Source of the DNA: Novibacillus thermophilus | GTDB taxonomy: Bacteria; Bacillota; Bacilli; Thermoactinomycetales; Novibacillaceae | Direction: 5' to 3' | DNA: 64,000 nt | NCBI RefSeq assembly: GCF_002005165.1 | Contig: NZ_CP019699.1 | Location: forward strand, 496,001-560,000 | In this document: piece after piece, positions 24,040 to 32,921 of the stretch | How positions within the stretch are numbered: the first letter of the stretch is position 1 | Layout: each line of letters opens with the position of its first letter | Translations under genes and position numbers: made by a program | The notes under the pieces: generated by a model | Told to the model about the DNA's origin: nothing | The model's database searches: none | What the model saw: only the letters and a program-made list of their open reading frames with translations

Positions 24040-25794
24040 ATGGACAGTATAAAGGCGTACATGCGTTTTGTGCGCCCGTATACGAAGCAGATTGTGCTTA
24101 CGCTATTCATAGGGATCTTGAAATTCGGGATCCCTTTACTCATACCTCTGTTACTCAAATACGTCGTTGATGATATCTTGCTGGAAGATCTGCCGAATGC
24201 GGTAAAGTTGGAACGTCTCGCATGGGTCATGGCAGGGGCTTTTGTTGTAATTGGCATTTTGAGGGGACCGATTGAGTACTACCGGCAATACTTTGCCCAG
24301 TGGATTGCCAGCAAGGTGTTGTACGATATACGGGACCGGCTGTTTGCCCACATTCAGAAACTGTCGTTACGCTACTACAACAATCACAAAGTCGGCGAAA
24401 TTATTTCCCGGGTCATAAACGACGTCGAACAGACGAAAGATTTCGTCGTCACTGGAATGATGAACATTTGGCTCGACCTCGTCACGTTGCTGATCGCGGT
24501 AGGCGTGATGATGTACATTGACGTCAAGTTGACCCTTGTATCGATTGCTATCTTTCCGCTGTACGGTTTTGCCGTTAAGTTTTTTTACCAGCGCTTGCGC
24601 ATGTATACGCGGGACCGTTCGAAAGCGTTGGCCGCCTTGCAAGGGCATTTGCACGAACGGGTACAGGGCATGTCCGTCGTGCGTTCGTTTAACTTGGAAG
24701 ACTACGAGCAAGAGCGCTTTAAAGAGCGGAATGGCCACTTTTTGCATAAAGCCTTGGTCCACACGCGGTGGAACGCCCACACGTTTGCTGTGGTGAACAC
24801 GTTGACCGACATCGCGCCGCTGTTCATGATTGCGTACTCGGGCTACGGAGTCATTCAGGGGACGATCACAGTGGGGACAATGGTCGCCTTTTACGGGTAT
24901 TTGGAGCGCATTTACGGCCCGTTGCGCCGGTTGGTCAACTCGTCGACGACGCTGACGCAGGCGATCGCGTCGATGGACCGGGTACACGAATTTTTCACAG
25001 AACCTTACGATATTACGGACCGGGAGGATGCGCAAGAGGTGCCATTTGTCCGCGGCGAGATCCGGTTTGACAACGTCGGGTTTCGCTATGAAGTAGACGG
25101 GGAGCAAGTGTTGCGAAACATTAACCTCACCATCCTCCCTGGGGAAACGGTGGCATTTGTCGGCATGAGCGGTGGGGGAAAATCGTCCCTCGTCAGTTTG
25201 GTGCCGCGCTTTTACGACGTGACGGAAGGGCGGGTCTTGATCGACAATGTGGACATTCGCGAGATGACGTTGTCCAGCTTGCGGGATAAAATCGGGATTG
25301 TGTTGCAGGACAATATTCTGTTCAGCGGTACAGTGAAGGAAAACATTTTAATGGGAAATCCGGAAGCGGACATGGAGGAGATCGTGGAAGCGGCGAAAGC
25401 GGCCAACGCACACGATTTTGTGATGCAGTTGCCCCATGGCTACGACACGGAAATCGGCGAACGCGGGGTGAAACTGTCCGGTGGACAGAAGCAGCGTCTG
25501 GCCATTGCCCGTGTATTTTTGAAGGATCCGCGCATTCTCATTTTGGATGAAGCGACGTCGGCCCTCGATATGGAATCGGAACACTTGATTCAGCAGTCAC
25601 TGGAGAGACTGGCGAAGGACCGGACGACGTTGATTGTCGCCCACCGCTTGTCTACGATAACGCACGCGGACAAAATTTGCCTGATTGAAGACGGTGAAAT
25701 TCAAGAGTTGGGAACACACGAGGAACTGATGCGGCTCGACGGACATTACGCCCGTTTGTTCAATGTGCAAAATCTGGAGGCAGTTAAGGTGTAG
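24040..25794 (+). CDS. ABC exporter, fused membrane and ATPase domains (YgaD-like)
   Basis: This 584-residue half-transporter has an N-terminal six-helix exporter domain (about residues 1–300), then an ATPase domain with Walker A GMSGGGKSS (about 373), Q-loop LQDNILF, signature LSGGQKQRLAIAR (about 480), Walker B ILILDEATSALD and the H-loop IVAHRLSTI. ATG 24040 is chosen because AGGAGAGG lies eight bases upstream. Homodimers of this family export lipids or drugs. The order ygaD – ygaE – gsaB is also found in Bacillus subtilis, and this gene, the one at 26906 and the one at 28129 follow that order, with an extra gene inserted. The palindrome over its promoter suggests inducible expression. Confidence 0.92.
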   Translation: MDSIKAYMRFVRPYTKQIVLTLFIGILKFGIPLLIPLLLKYVVDDILLEDLPNAVKLERLAWVMAGAFVVIGILRGPIEYYRQYFAQWIASKVLYDIRDRLFAHIQKLSLRYYNNHKVGEIISRVINDVEQTKDFVVTGMMNIWLDLVTLLIAVGVMMYIDVKLTLVSIAIFPLYGFAVKFFYQRLRMYTRDRSKALAALQGHLHERVQGMSVVRSFNLEDYEQERFKERNGHFLHKALVHTRWNAHTFAVVNTLTDIAPLFMIAYSGYGVIQGTITVGTMVAFYGYLERIYGPLRRLVNSSTTLTQAIASMDRVHEFFTEPYDITDREDAQEVPFVRGEIRFDNVGFRYEVDGEQVLRNINLTILPGETVAFVGMSGGGKSSLVSLVPRFYDVTEGRVLIDNVDIREMTLSSLRDKIGIVLQDNILFSGTVKENILMGNPEADMEEIVEAAKAANAHDFVMQLPHGYDTEIGERGVKLSGGQKQRLAIARVFLKDPRILILDEATSALDMESEHLIQQSLERLAKDRTTLIVAHRLSTITHADKICLIEDGEIQELGTHEELMRLDGHYARLFNVQNLEAVKV

Positions 25795-25875
25795 GTGACC
25801 CGACACATAACGTGTGGGCGACCCCCCATATAAATAAATTAAACGATTGGAAGGCACCAAAGGGGGTGCGGGGTG

Positions 25876-26895
25876 ATGTCCAGATTCACGTGTGCCGATT
25901 GTCGGGCGCACCTCCCACGTTTTCGTGAGCGGACGTTGAGTTGGCGCCTTAGCCGGCAGGTGGTGGCGCATTTGCGCCAGTGCGACGACTGTTTGCGGCG
26001 GGCCGAACAGGAAAAAGTGAAACCGGTGTTGTCAGCGGGAACGACTCCTCACACGATGAAACCGCATGCTTCTGGAACCGGACAGGGTTGGGTAACGTGG
26101 GGAGTTGTTCTCTTTGTCCTTACGTATGTTGTCGTATCCCTCATTTGCTTCGCGGTTGATCGAGGTACAGAGGAGGCAGTGGAAAAGCGTGTGCGGGACT
26201 GGGCGATATTGCGCTATCCCCACGGAGCCTTGGGAGAACGGGAAATTGACTGGACCAGTTGGCTGCCGTACTACAGGCGCGAAGTACACTATCCGCTTTT
26301 GGAACAGACCGATACCGGGTCAAACCGTCGCGGCACAGTGGTCGTCACACATCGGGCGTGGCAGCGTCTGGTGGACGTTCGGCTAGATCAAACGGAACCG
26401 GCGTTCGTCTTACGTTTGCCTGGAGAAGCTGGGGAGCGTGAGACGGAGTCGACGTGGGCGGCACTGGAGCAACTGCCCCAGTCGGTTCAAGTCGACATGG
26501 CTGTTTCCACCCGCCATTTTCTTACACCGCTCGCCATGGCGGACATGTTTGAACGGTACAGCTTCCAGTTGTCCCACATTTACACGTACGGAGGAGAAAC
26601 GCTGGACGAGAGGCGAATGTTTCCACCCCTCGCTCTCGTGCTGCGGACGCCGCAAGGGGATTTGACGCTCGAGGAAAGTAGGGATACACTGCTGGCGCGA
26701 CTTCAGTCCGTCGCCCGCCATCCTGTCATCGCAGAGGAACATTCCACCTGGCAAAAGCGCCATGCGTACATGGTCGAGCACGGCTTTCGGGCGTACGGTG
26801 CTCTCGTGCGGGGGACGCCTGACGAGTTAATGCGTTTGAGAGAAGTGTTGGAGTTGCAGCAAGCGTTCATTATCCGCATTGACTGGGTATACTGA
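25876..26895 (+). CDS. zinc-finger anti-sigma-like membrane protein without a partner sigma gene
   Basis: This 339-residue protein has an N-terminal zf-HC2-like domain (CADCRAHLPRF ... VVAHLRQCDDC, residues about 6–40), a Ser/Thr-rich linker, one membrane helix (about residues 76–97, VTWGVVLFVLTYVVVSLICF) and a 240-residue outer domain. The latter contains repeated 'sigma regulator C-terminal'-like elements (VQVDMAVSTRHFLTPLAMAD, LSHIYTYGGE, FIIRIDWVY). Such proteins bind and inhibit an ECF sigma factor and release it on outside stress. No sigma gene is adjacent, which is unusual. It sits between the ygaD-like and ygaE-like genes as an insertion in the conserved order. GTG 25873 or ATG 25876 are both possible starts. 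Confidence 0.75.
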   Translation: MSRFTCADCRAHLPRFRERTLSWRLSRQVVAHLRQCDDCLRRAEQEKVKPVLSAGTTPHTMKPHASGTGQGWVTWGVVLFVLTYVVVSLICFAVDRGTEEAVEKRVRDWAILRYPHGALGEREIDWTSWLPYYRREVHYPLLEQTDTGSNRRGTVVVTHRAWQRLVDVRLDQTEPAFVLRLPGEAGERETESTWAALEQLPQSVQVDMAVSTRHFLTPLAMADMFERYSFQLSHIYTYGGETLDERRMFPPLALVLRTPQGDLTLEESRDTLLARLQSVARHPVIAEEHSTWQKRHAYMVEHGFRAYGALVRGTPDELMRLREVLELQQAFIIRIDWVY

Positions 26896-26905
26896 CCGAT
26901 TGCAG

Positions 26906-27952
26906 TTATGTTGCCGTTTGGTTGTGAAACTTATAGTACTGTTCCACAGTACGGTTTAATTCTTCCACTTGTTCCCTGTAGTCGTGAATTTTAAACAAGA
27001 CTGGCAGTACGTGGACGAACAGTGTTTCGTTGTCTTTAAATGCGGCAATCCCTTTTTCAACGGGGAGAATGGGTTCGTCGTACGCCGCATCTTCGTGATT
27101 CGCTAAGTGCGGTGTCAATTTTCCTGCATATTTCAAAAAGACCCTTTCTTGAAAAGAGGCCAGTTTTTCCAACTCGGTGCCGACGAGCTGACGTGCCGTT
27201 TCATCTGCCTGCAACACGTCGTGGTGTTTTTCCAACAGACGCAGTAAATCGAGACCTTCTTCGCACGTGTGGACCATACTCCGAAACACGACTAACTTTC
27301 GGGTGCGGGGGAACACTTTGTGATATTTGTACCGGTTTTCTTCCCGGTGCAAGGTGTACAGTTCTTTCAACTCGGACACGCGTTTTGCAAGTTGCTCTAA
27401 ATCGGCGCGCACATGGTGTATTTCGCGGTCGGTTTCCACCATAAACCGCAAGTTCAGGGCAATGTTGTCTTGGATGTCGAATAGCTGTTTTCGCAGCCTT
27501 TTTTCATAGTGAGGCGGTATGAAAATGTTGATTAAAATGGAGGAAGCCACTCCGATAAATATGAGTAAAAAGCGGTCAGTGGCAATTTCCCAAAAATTGT
27601 CAGACGGACTGCTCATAATCGCCAACACGGTGACCATCGCCAGGGGAATACTTTTGTTGAATTTTAACTGTATGTTGAGGCTGGTGGCGACGATGACGCC
27701 GAGGGCGATAACGTATGGCTCAGTCCCGAGCAAAACAGCCAAAACAACACCGACGATGGCTCCGACGACGTTTGCCTGTATTTGTTGCAAACTGTTCTGC
27801 CAGGAGCGGTAAAGCGACGGCTGGACTGTGACGGTCGCGGCGATCCCGGCAAAAATAATCGGTTCCAGTCCGAGAAACCGGCTGATGTAGAGAGCTAAAC
27901 CGACGGCGACTCCCGTTTTCAGAATGCGTGCGCCAATTTTCACGTTCAACAC
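26906..27952 (-). CDS. aromatic-acid-exporter-family (ArAE/FUSC-like) membrane protein, YgaE-like
   Basis: This 348-residue protein has an N-terminal membrane half with about five to six helices (MLNVKIGARILKTGVAVGLA, AGIAATVTVQPSLYRSW, VVGAIVGVVLAVLLG, SLNIQLKFNKSIPLAMVTVL, FIGVASSILINIFIPPHYE) and a C-terminal cytosolic helical half rich in charged residues (about 165–348). This is the ArAE_1 pattern of B. subtilis YgaE/YqjA-type proteins. Efflux of aromatic acids is the family suggestion; no direct evidence of substrate. It converges tightly with the anti-sigma-like gene (10 bases between stops) and is followed on the same strand by gsaB, as in Bacillus. Confidence 0.88.
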   Translation of the reverse strand: MLNVKIGARILKTGVAVGLALYISRFLGLEPIIFAGIAATVTVQPSLYRSWQNSLQQIQANVVGAIVGVVLAVLLGTEPYVIALGVIVATSLNIQLKFNKSIPLAMVTVLAIMSSPSDNFWEIATDRFLLIFIGVASSILINIFIPPHYEKRLRKQLFDIQDNIALNLRFMVETDREIHHVRADLEQLAKRVSELKELYTLHREENRYKYHKVFPRTRKLVVFRSMVHTCEEGLDLLRLLEKHHDVLQADETARQLVGTELEKLASFQERVFLKYAGKLTPHLANHEDAAYDEPILPVEKGIAAFKDNETLFVHVLPVLFKIHDYREQVEELNRTVEQYYKFHNQTAT

Positions 27953-28128
27953 CTTTTTGCCATATCGTCAATGACGACTTTGTGAACAAACGTTAAGATA
28001 TGGGATACTTTTGGCTGTTGCGTATGCTATTAGACGTAATATCAGTATACCGCACCTGTCAATACTTTTCTAAATAGACGTTTATGCCGTTTCCCATTTT
28101 ATTTTAAACCCGGGATGCGGCGAAACAG

Positions 28129-29424
28129 TCAACGGCACATGCGCTGAAATGCTTTTTCTACGGCGGAAATCGTCACGTTCACATCTTCTTCTGTATGGGC
28201 TAATGTCAAAAACCAGGCTTCGTATTTGGACGGAGCCAAGTAGATCCCCTGCTTCAGCATGAGTTGGTGGAATTGAGCGAAGCGTTCGCTGTCACTTCGT
28301 TCCACGGCTCCGTACTCGCGAATCGGCTCGCGGGAAAAGTATACGGTTAGAGCGCCACCTAAGCGGTTAATTTGGACGGGGATGTCGGGGACGTTGTCGG
28401 CTGCCTGCCGGATGCCGGATTCCAGCATCGCTCCGAGACGCTCAAGGTGCTCATACGTTTCCGGATGAGAGAGTGTTTCCAGACAGGCAATGCCGGCCGC
28501 CATGGACGCCGGGTTGCCGGCCATCGTCCCTGCCTGGTAGACAGGGCCGAGGGGTGCCACGTTGTCCATAATGTCGGCGCGGCCTCCGTATGCGCCGATA
28601 GGCAAGCCGCCGCCTATAATTTTGCCTAGTGCCGTCAGGTCGGGGAAGACATTGAGCAGATTTTGCGCTCCCCCGTAATGAAAGCGAAAAGCGGTAATGA
28701 CTTCATCGTAAATGACGAGGGCACCGGCCTTACGGGTCCATTCGTTCACGGTCTCCAAAAATCCTTCCTCTGGCATGACGATTCCGAAGTTGCCGACAAT
28801 GGGTTCGACGAGTACGGCTGCGATGTCGTCTCCCCACTGTTTCAGTGCCTGTTTAAACGCGGACAAGTCATTGTACGGGACGGTAATGACGTCTCGAGCG
28901 ATGCTTTCAGGGATACCGGCACTGTCCGGTACGCCGAGTGTCGACGGGCCAGACCCTGCGGCGACAAGCACCAAGTCGGCGTGGCCGTGGTAACATCCGG
29001 AAAACTTTACAATTTTGTCCCGCCCCGTATAAGCGCGTGCGACGCGGATACTGCTCATGACCGCCTCAGTGCCGGAGTTGACAAAACGGATTTTTTCACA
29101 AGACGAAATGCTGTCCCGAAGCATGCGTGCCAACTGATTTTCCAACCGGGTCGGTGTGCCGTACAGCACTCCGTTCTCTGCCGCTCGCTGAATGGCCTTT
29201 GTCACGTGGGGATGGGCGTGGCCAAGAATGATCGGACCGAAAGCTCCCAAGTAGTCGATGTAGCGGTTGTCGTCTTCGTCCCAGAAATACGCGCCGCGGG
29301 CGCGTTTCATAAAAATGGGATAGTCACCGCCGACAGCCTTAAATGAGCGGGACGGACTGTTAACGCCGCCGACGATGACGTCCTGAGCTTCTTGGTACAG
29401 TTCTCTGGATTTTTCGTGTCGCAT
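28129..29424 (-). CDS. gsaB: glutamate-1-semialdehyde 2,1-aminomutase (HemL/GsaB)
   Basis: This 431-residue class III PLP aminotransferase has [88 protein letters not shown] and [17 protein letters not shown] with the PLP lysine at about residue 267. It converts glutamate-1-semialdehyde to 5-aminolevulinate for heme synthesis. ATG 29424 has AGTAGGAG upstream. It is the GsaB-type copy found beside ygaE in Bacillus rather than the hemL of the hemAXCDBL operon. That second copy is outside this window, if present. Confidence 0.95.
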   Translation of the reverse strand: MRHEKSRELYQEAQDVIVGGVNSPSRSFKAVGGDYPIFMKRARGAYFWDEDDNRYIDYLGAFGPIILGHAHPHVTKAIQRAAENGVLYGTPTRLENQLARMLRDSISSCEKIRFVNSGTEAVMSSIRVARAYTGRDKIVKFSGCYHGHADLVLVAAGSGPSTLGVPDSAGIPESIARDVITVPYNDLSAFKQALKQWGDDIAAVLVEPIVGNFGIVMPEEGFLETVNEWTRKAGALVIYDEVITAFRFHYGGAQNLLNVFPDLTALGKIIGGGLPIGAYGGRADIMDNVAPLGPVYQAGTMAGNPASMAAGIACLETLSHPETYEHLERLGAMLESGIRQAADNVPDIPVQINRLGGALTVYFSREPIREYGAVERSDSERFAQFHQLMLKQGIYLAPSKYEAWFLTLAHTEEDVNVTISAVEKAFQRMCR

Positions 29425-29577
29425 GTGAAAAACACTCCTACTGTCAACAGTTTGCTTGCAGGTGGTGGGCGAATCCCTAGGTGCGATGTACAGGAACTAT
29501 TGTATCACACGGGAGAAAGTCCGCCGCCTTTATCTGACATTTTTAAAATCGTTGCCTGTCGTCAGCACTACAGACGT

Positions 29578-29640
29578 TTTTTTCAAAGTGATGTCAAACG
29601 TCAGTGAAAATGTCACCTAAATTCTTCTGAGAAAATGTCA
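29578..29640. repeat. solitary ISNCY-type terminal repeat cluster
   Basis: Contains CAGTGAAAATGTCAC (29602–29616), the same 15-mer found in the left end of the IS at 22699–22713. A second GAGAAAATGTCAC follows about 20 bases on, and TTTTTTCAAAGTGAT at the start also occurs at 32541–32555 beside another ISNCY fragment. No transposase gene is attached, so it is a leftover end. Confidence 0.55.
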
Positions 29641-29785
29641 CGTGTGTAGTCGGCGACGATGGGTTGACAGGGAACGTCTGGCAGTCAAGTGAAAAGGAGG
29701 GCGCTGCGGCTCCTCATGAGAGCCGCCTAAAAAAATGTGGGTATCATGTGGAAAAATGGTGCGACTTCTGAATGTTTAATGCAAT

Positions 29786-29820
29786 GAAACAGGGATAGAG
29801 AGCCTCTTTATCCCTGTTTC
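29786..29820. terminator. strong hairpin, bidirectional terminator candidate
   Basis: GAAACAGGGATA and TATCCCTGTTTC form a perfect 12-bp stem around an 11-base loop. Flanking sequence is A/T-rich without a clean T-run on either side. It may be the end of a lost gene or of a lost IS. Confidence 0.45.
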
Positions 29821-29989
29821 ACTGTTAAAAATGTGCTATACGTATTTCTAGTCTCAACTATTTGCAAGATTTTGATATAACGGTTACTCAACTTTCTCAC
29901 AGTAAATTGGATTTCTAAGCCTTACGGTTAATGGGTTTGTTGGTTGTTTCGAATACTTCTTGACATAAAAATTTGCAAAAAAAAACACC

Positions 29990-31419
29990 TCAACTTTTGG
30001 TATAGTTTAATTGTCCAGAAAAAACATTACCAAAAGCAGGTGAGGTGTCTCTTATTATGATAACGAATAACAGACTGAACAATCAACTACCAAAAGAAGT
30101 AAAAGCTATATTTGATGAACTTGAAATCTTAAAATATTTAAGGAAAGTGGGAATTAACAAGGGTTTCGGTTATTCCTGCGCCTATTTATTCCAGCTAGTT
30201 TTTAGTTTGGTTTTTGAAGGCAAAAATTTGTTTCGACTTCTTCAAAGTAAAAAAGCTAAAGATTTGCCGGAAAAAAACGCTATTTATCGCTTCTTAAATA
30301 ACCCTCAATACAATTGGCGCAGGTTTTTACTTGTTTTGAGTACTTTCACCATTATGAAGGTAAGTAGTTTAACGAGACACGACCGTCCGAAAGTGCTGAT
30401 CGTGGACGACTCATCTTATGAACGAAATCGCAGTAAAAAGGTTGAACTGCTTGCTCGCTGTTTCGATCATTCTTCTCAAAAAATGCGTTATTACAAAGGA
30501 TTTCGTATGCTTACACTCGGCTGGTCAGATGGTGCTACATTTTTGCCTATTGATTTTGCTTTATTAAGCTCTACGAATTCCCAAATCAATGGGATTGATA
30601 ACCGAATCGATAAGCGTACATCCGGTTATAAGCGGCGTGTCGAAGCTTTACAAAAAGCGCCGGAAGTTATTCCCAATATGATTAAACGGGCACTTTCTCA
30701 AGGAATCGATGCCTCATACGTTTTAATGGATACATGGTTTACCCAACAGCCTTTGATCAAGTCCATTGTGGATCAAGGGTTGGATGTTATTGGAATGGTG
30801 AAGGATACAAAACAAAGATATCAAGTGAACGGTGAATGGGTGAGCCTAAAAAAACTATACCAAACAGCTAAACCATCACAACATCAAAAGGGTATTTTGC
30901 GCTCTATTCACACAACGATGGCAAATGGCGTACCTGTTAAAGTGGTATTTATCCGTAATCGTAATAAAAAGAGACAGTGGCTAGCTATTTTGAGTACAGA
31001 CTGTACTTTATCGGATCAAGAAATCATTCGTATTTATGGGATACGTTGGGATATTGAAGTATTCTTCAAAACAGTCAAATCCTTATTGAAACTCCAAAAA
31101 GAGTTCCAAGGAAGATCTTATGATTCCATGATCAGCCATACCACTATTGTGTTTACAAGGTACATTGTTTTGTCTTGGCAAAACCGAGTAAGTACAGATT
31201 ATCGAACATTAGGCGGCATTTTTTATGAACTTTGTGATGAAATCGATGAACTAGATTGGGCCTTTGCACTTCAACTACTCATTGAAATTCTTGAAGATGC
31301 ACTTCAAAATGTAAATCAAAAGATTAAAAAATTCATCGAAAGTCAATTACGTAAATGGATTGTAGTTTTGCCTAATTATATCAAGGCTTATTTACCAAAA
31401 TTGAGCTGCGAAAGTTGAG
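29990..31419 (+). mobile_element. IS4-family insertion sequence, apparently complete
   Basis: Nine-base inverted ends CTCAACTTT (29990–29998) and AAAGTTGAG (31411–31419) enclose a single intact transposase gene. The right end overlaps the transposase stop codon, a common economy in IS elements. No clear target-site duplication is visible next to the ends, so exact borders are tentative. Confidence 0.75.
30057..31418 (+). CDS. IS4-family transposase
   Basis: The intact 453-residue DDE transposase has a first catalytic aspartate in VLIVDDSSYER, the second in YVLMDTWFTQQ, and the IS4 signature Y-(2)-R-(3)-E-(6)-K in YGIRWDIEVFFKTVK. ATG 30057 is preferred, with AGGTGAGGTG upstream; a GTG at 30045 is possible. 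The lower GC content and lysine-rich composition differ from the chromosomal genes. It is likely still functional. The element lies between gsaB and the DUF2089 gene pair. Confidence 0.9.
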   Translation: MITNNRLNNQLPKEVKAIFDELEILKYLRKVGINKGFGYSCAYLFQLVFSLVFEGKNLFRLLQSKKAKDLPEKNAIYRFLNNPQYNWRRFLLVLSTFTIMKVSSLTRHDRPKVLIVDDSSYERNRSKKVELLARCFDHSSQKMRYYKGFRMLTLGWSDGATFLPIDFALLSSTNSQINGIDNRIDKRTSGYKRRVEALQKAPEVIPNMIKRALSQGIDASYVLMDTWFTQQPLIKSIVDQGLDVIGMVKDTKQRYQVNGEWVSLKKLYQTAKPSQHQKGILRSIHTTMANGVPVKVVFIRNRNKKRQWLAILSTDCTLSDQEIIRIYGIRWDIEVFFKTVKSLLKLQKEFQGRSYDSMISHTTIVFTRYIVLSWQNRVSTDYRTLGGIFYELCDEIDELDWAFALQLLIEILEDALQNVNQKIKKFIESQLRKWIVVLPNYIKAYLPKLSCES

Positions 31420-31423
31420 ACGG

Positions 31424-31705
31424 TTATAAATCCTTTTTTTTCATTTTATTCATTTCTTCTTGACGACGGTTACGGAGTACTTTTCTACCTTTTGCCCACT
31501 CCTCGATCAATAAAATTAATCCAACAATGAGTAAAACAATATACATAATATTATTTTCGATTCTGTTTGTAATAAACAACCACGTCATAACACCTATAAA
31601 TGTTACAGGCATAATGACACCCAGTATAAATGGATTTCTAGTAGCCATAAAATACTGAATGGCTGACATCCCCACAATCATGAAGAACACCGTTAACTCT
31701 GTCAT
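31424..31705 (-). CDS. small membrane protein paired with a DUF2089 regulator
   Basis: This 93-residue protein has three hydrophobic segments (residues about 4–20, 27–46, 52–68) and a highly basic tail (EEWAKGRKVLRNRRQEEM ... KMKKKDL). It begins immediately after the DUF2089 gene stop, so the two are one operon. I do not recognise a specific family. Regulator plus small membrane protein pairs often act as a sensor or inhibitor system, but no function can be stated. The IS4 element lies five bases past its stop and may have removed downstream genes. Confidence 0.7.
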   Translation of the reverse strand: MTELTVFFMIVGMSAIQYFMATRNPFILGVIMPVTFIGVMTWLFITNRIENNIMYIVLLIVGLILLIEEWAKGRKVLRNRRQEEMNKMKKKDL

Positions 31706-32005
31706 TTAATTCCCATCCTTTTCTGCTTTATATTTTTTTATAATAAGTCGTGCATCTTCCAATGTTATACGCTCTTCAATGGCAAGTTTTTTTATAAAAT
31801 CAACTAACGGTTCTGGTTGATTATGGTGGGATATTTTTATTTTTTGGATTAACCTATCTAACCTGAGTCGGACAGTAGGGTAAGATACACCATACTCTTT
31901 GGCAAGACTTTTCAAGGAACCAGAATTCACAATAAATTTACGTATAAATTCAATATCCTCGGAATCTAGTGATAAAATCCACGAAGGAATATCTCTTTCA
32001 CTCAT
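31706..32005 (-). CDS. DUF2089-family helix-turn-helix regulator
   Basis: This 99-residue protein begins MSERDIPSWILSLDSEDIEF. It carries a helix-turn-helix (SLKSLAKEYGVSYPTVRLRL, about residues 30–49), followed by a leucine-rich connector and an ERITLEDARLIIKKYK end typical of DUF2089. ATG 32005 has AGGAGGG upstream; a longer start at 32038 would lie on the ribosome site. The protein should bind DNA and probably controls its own operon. The upstream region has several copies of ATAATGTT-type motifs that are candidate targets. Confidence 0.8.
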   Translation of the reverse strand: MSERDIPSWILSLDSEDIEFIRKFIVNSGSLKSLAKEYGVSYPTVRLRLDRLIQKIKISHHNQPEPLVDFIKKLAIEERITLEDARLIIKKYKAEKDGN

Positions 32006-32038
32006 CCACTTCCCTCCTCGCTTCCAATGATAACACAA

Positions 32039-32125
32039 TGTTTTAATAATGTAAATAATTATTGTCCATTATTTTTAATTTCCTTAAACATTATTTAATA
32101 TAATATTGAACATTATGTTTATAGA
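32039..32125 (-). promoter_or_regulatory. AT-rich promoter region with repeated ATAATGTT-like motifs
   Basis: On the minus strand the motifs ATAATGTT, AATAATGTT, AATAATGGA and, inverted, TACATTATT and AACATTG recur within about 85 bases upstream of the DUF2089 gene. Regular repetition in a promoter region suggests an autoregulatory binding array. The block 32126–32375 beyond holds no gene that I can support. Confidence 0.4.
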
Positions 32126-32375
32126 TGCGTTTATTAACTAAATAATACCATCCCTTTAGAAAGTATAAGGACATACAAACACTTATGTACCAGCATTTTT
32201 ATGAGGCGAACCATAATTCAACAGATTTGCTATTGGATTTAAAGATTTCAAATTTTTATTCAAAAGTTTTAAATCATTAATTATTGTAGGCATTACTTTA
32301 GGTTTAACGTTGGATCTGCTAAGCGAATCAGTCTGTTTCACAGTCAACTTCAGCAATTAGGAATGGAAGATAGAC

Positions 32376-32520
32376 CTATGCGACATTAGCTCGTCCTTTA
32401 ATACCTTGTGCTCCTTCCGTCAGATATCGTTTTTTTAAACGCAGCAACTGTCGGGTAGAGAGTTCCAACAGCTCTGCCCCTTCCCGAACGGTGAGTGGAT
32501 GGTCGATGACATTTTTTGAC
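32376..32520 (-). pseudogene. ISNCY-family transposase N-terminal fragment
   Basis: The minus strand reads VIDHPLTVREGAELLELSTR then QLLRLKKRYLTEGAQGIKGR and stops at 32376. This is the N-terminal helix-turn-helix of an ISNCY transposase, comparable to EATELLGLSYRQVCRLKKR in the element at 22733 but diverged, so it is a separate copy. Just upstream lies GTGATATTGTCA, the same end motif as at 22671. Only about 48 codons remain. Confidence 0.65.
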
Positions 32521-32554
32521 AATATCACTGCCATTTAACATTTTTTCAAAGTGA

Positions 32555-32583
32555 TTGCACTTTTTTGTCTAACAGACTATAAT
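32555..32583 (+). promoter_or_regulatory. sigma-A promoter of the riboflavin transporter gene
   Basis: TTGCAC, a 17-base spacer and a perfect TATAAT (32578–32583) lie just before the FMN riboswitch. The -35 box directly abuts the ISNCY fragment's end motifs, so the insertion stopped just short of this promoter. Confidence 0.85.
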
Positions 32584-32611
32584 AGGTGTACGGAATCGCA
32601 TAACGTTTCGA

Positions 32612-32740
32612 ATCCTTCGGGGCAGGGTGAAATTCCCGACCGGCGGTGATGGTGTAGCGACACCTCAGCCCGTGACCCGCGCAAGCGGTGGACTCGGTGA
32701 AATTCCGGGGCCGACAGTATAGTCTGGATGGGAGAAGGAT
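32612..32740 (+). ncRNA. FMN riboswitch (RFN element)
   Basis: Conserved RFN landmarks appear in order: ATCCTTCGGGGCAGGGTGAA, ATTCCCGACCGGCGGT, the variable arm, AGCCCGTGACCCGC, GGACTCGGTGAAATTCCGGG, GCCGACAGTATAGTCTGGAT and the closing GGGAGAAGGA. It binds flavin mononucleotide and shuts off the downstream gene through the terminator at 32832. Confidence 0.97.
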
Positions 32741-32831
32741 GATAACGCGTACGAGTGGGGTAACGCATAGAGGGAGGAGTCTACTCTTTTTAAGAGAGAG
32801 TTTGTCCCTGCGTTACGCCTGTTATCTAATG

Positions 32832-32869
32832 CCCGAAGGAAGCGGAAATCCGCTGACTTCGGGTTTTTT
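32832..32869 (+). terminator. riboswitch-controlled terminator
   Basis: CCCGAAG...AGCGGA and TCCGCT...CTTCGGG form a long stem followed by TTTTTT. TAACGCA near 32761 and TGCGTTA near 32811 could form a competing pairing. The switch ends transcription before ribU when FMN is abundant. Confidence 0.9.
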
Positions 32870-32921
32870 AGATGGCGTACGGTTGTCATCAGATACACAA
32901 GTAAGGGAGTGTGTTCATCTG

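Larger units (their letters stand above)
29425..29989. other. non-coding stretch with IS-end debris and hairpins
   Basis: No gene is supported here. It holds the gsaB ribosome site and leader, an ISNCY-end-like repeat cluster (29578–29640), a GC-rich hairpin (GCGGCTC/GAGCCGC, about 29707–29727) followed by CTAAAAAAA, and a strong 12-bp-stem hairpin at 29786–29820, ending at the left terminus of the IS4 element. It looks like a landing area for repeated insertions. Confidence 0.6.

Noticed and set aside
31419-31424. Target-site duplication of the IS4 element
   Set aside because: The bases next to the two ends do not match (ACAC on the left, ACGG on the right), so no duplication can be claimed.
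32688-32921. N-terminal extension of RibU across the riboswitch
   Set aside because: It would be translated from the FMN riboswitch and its terminator, and does not resemble RibU.
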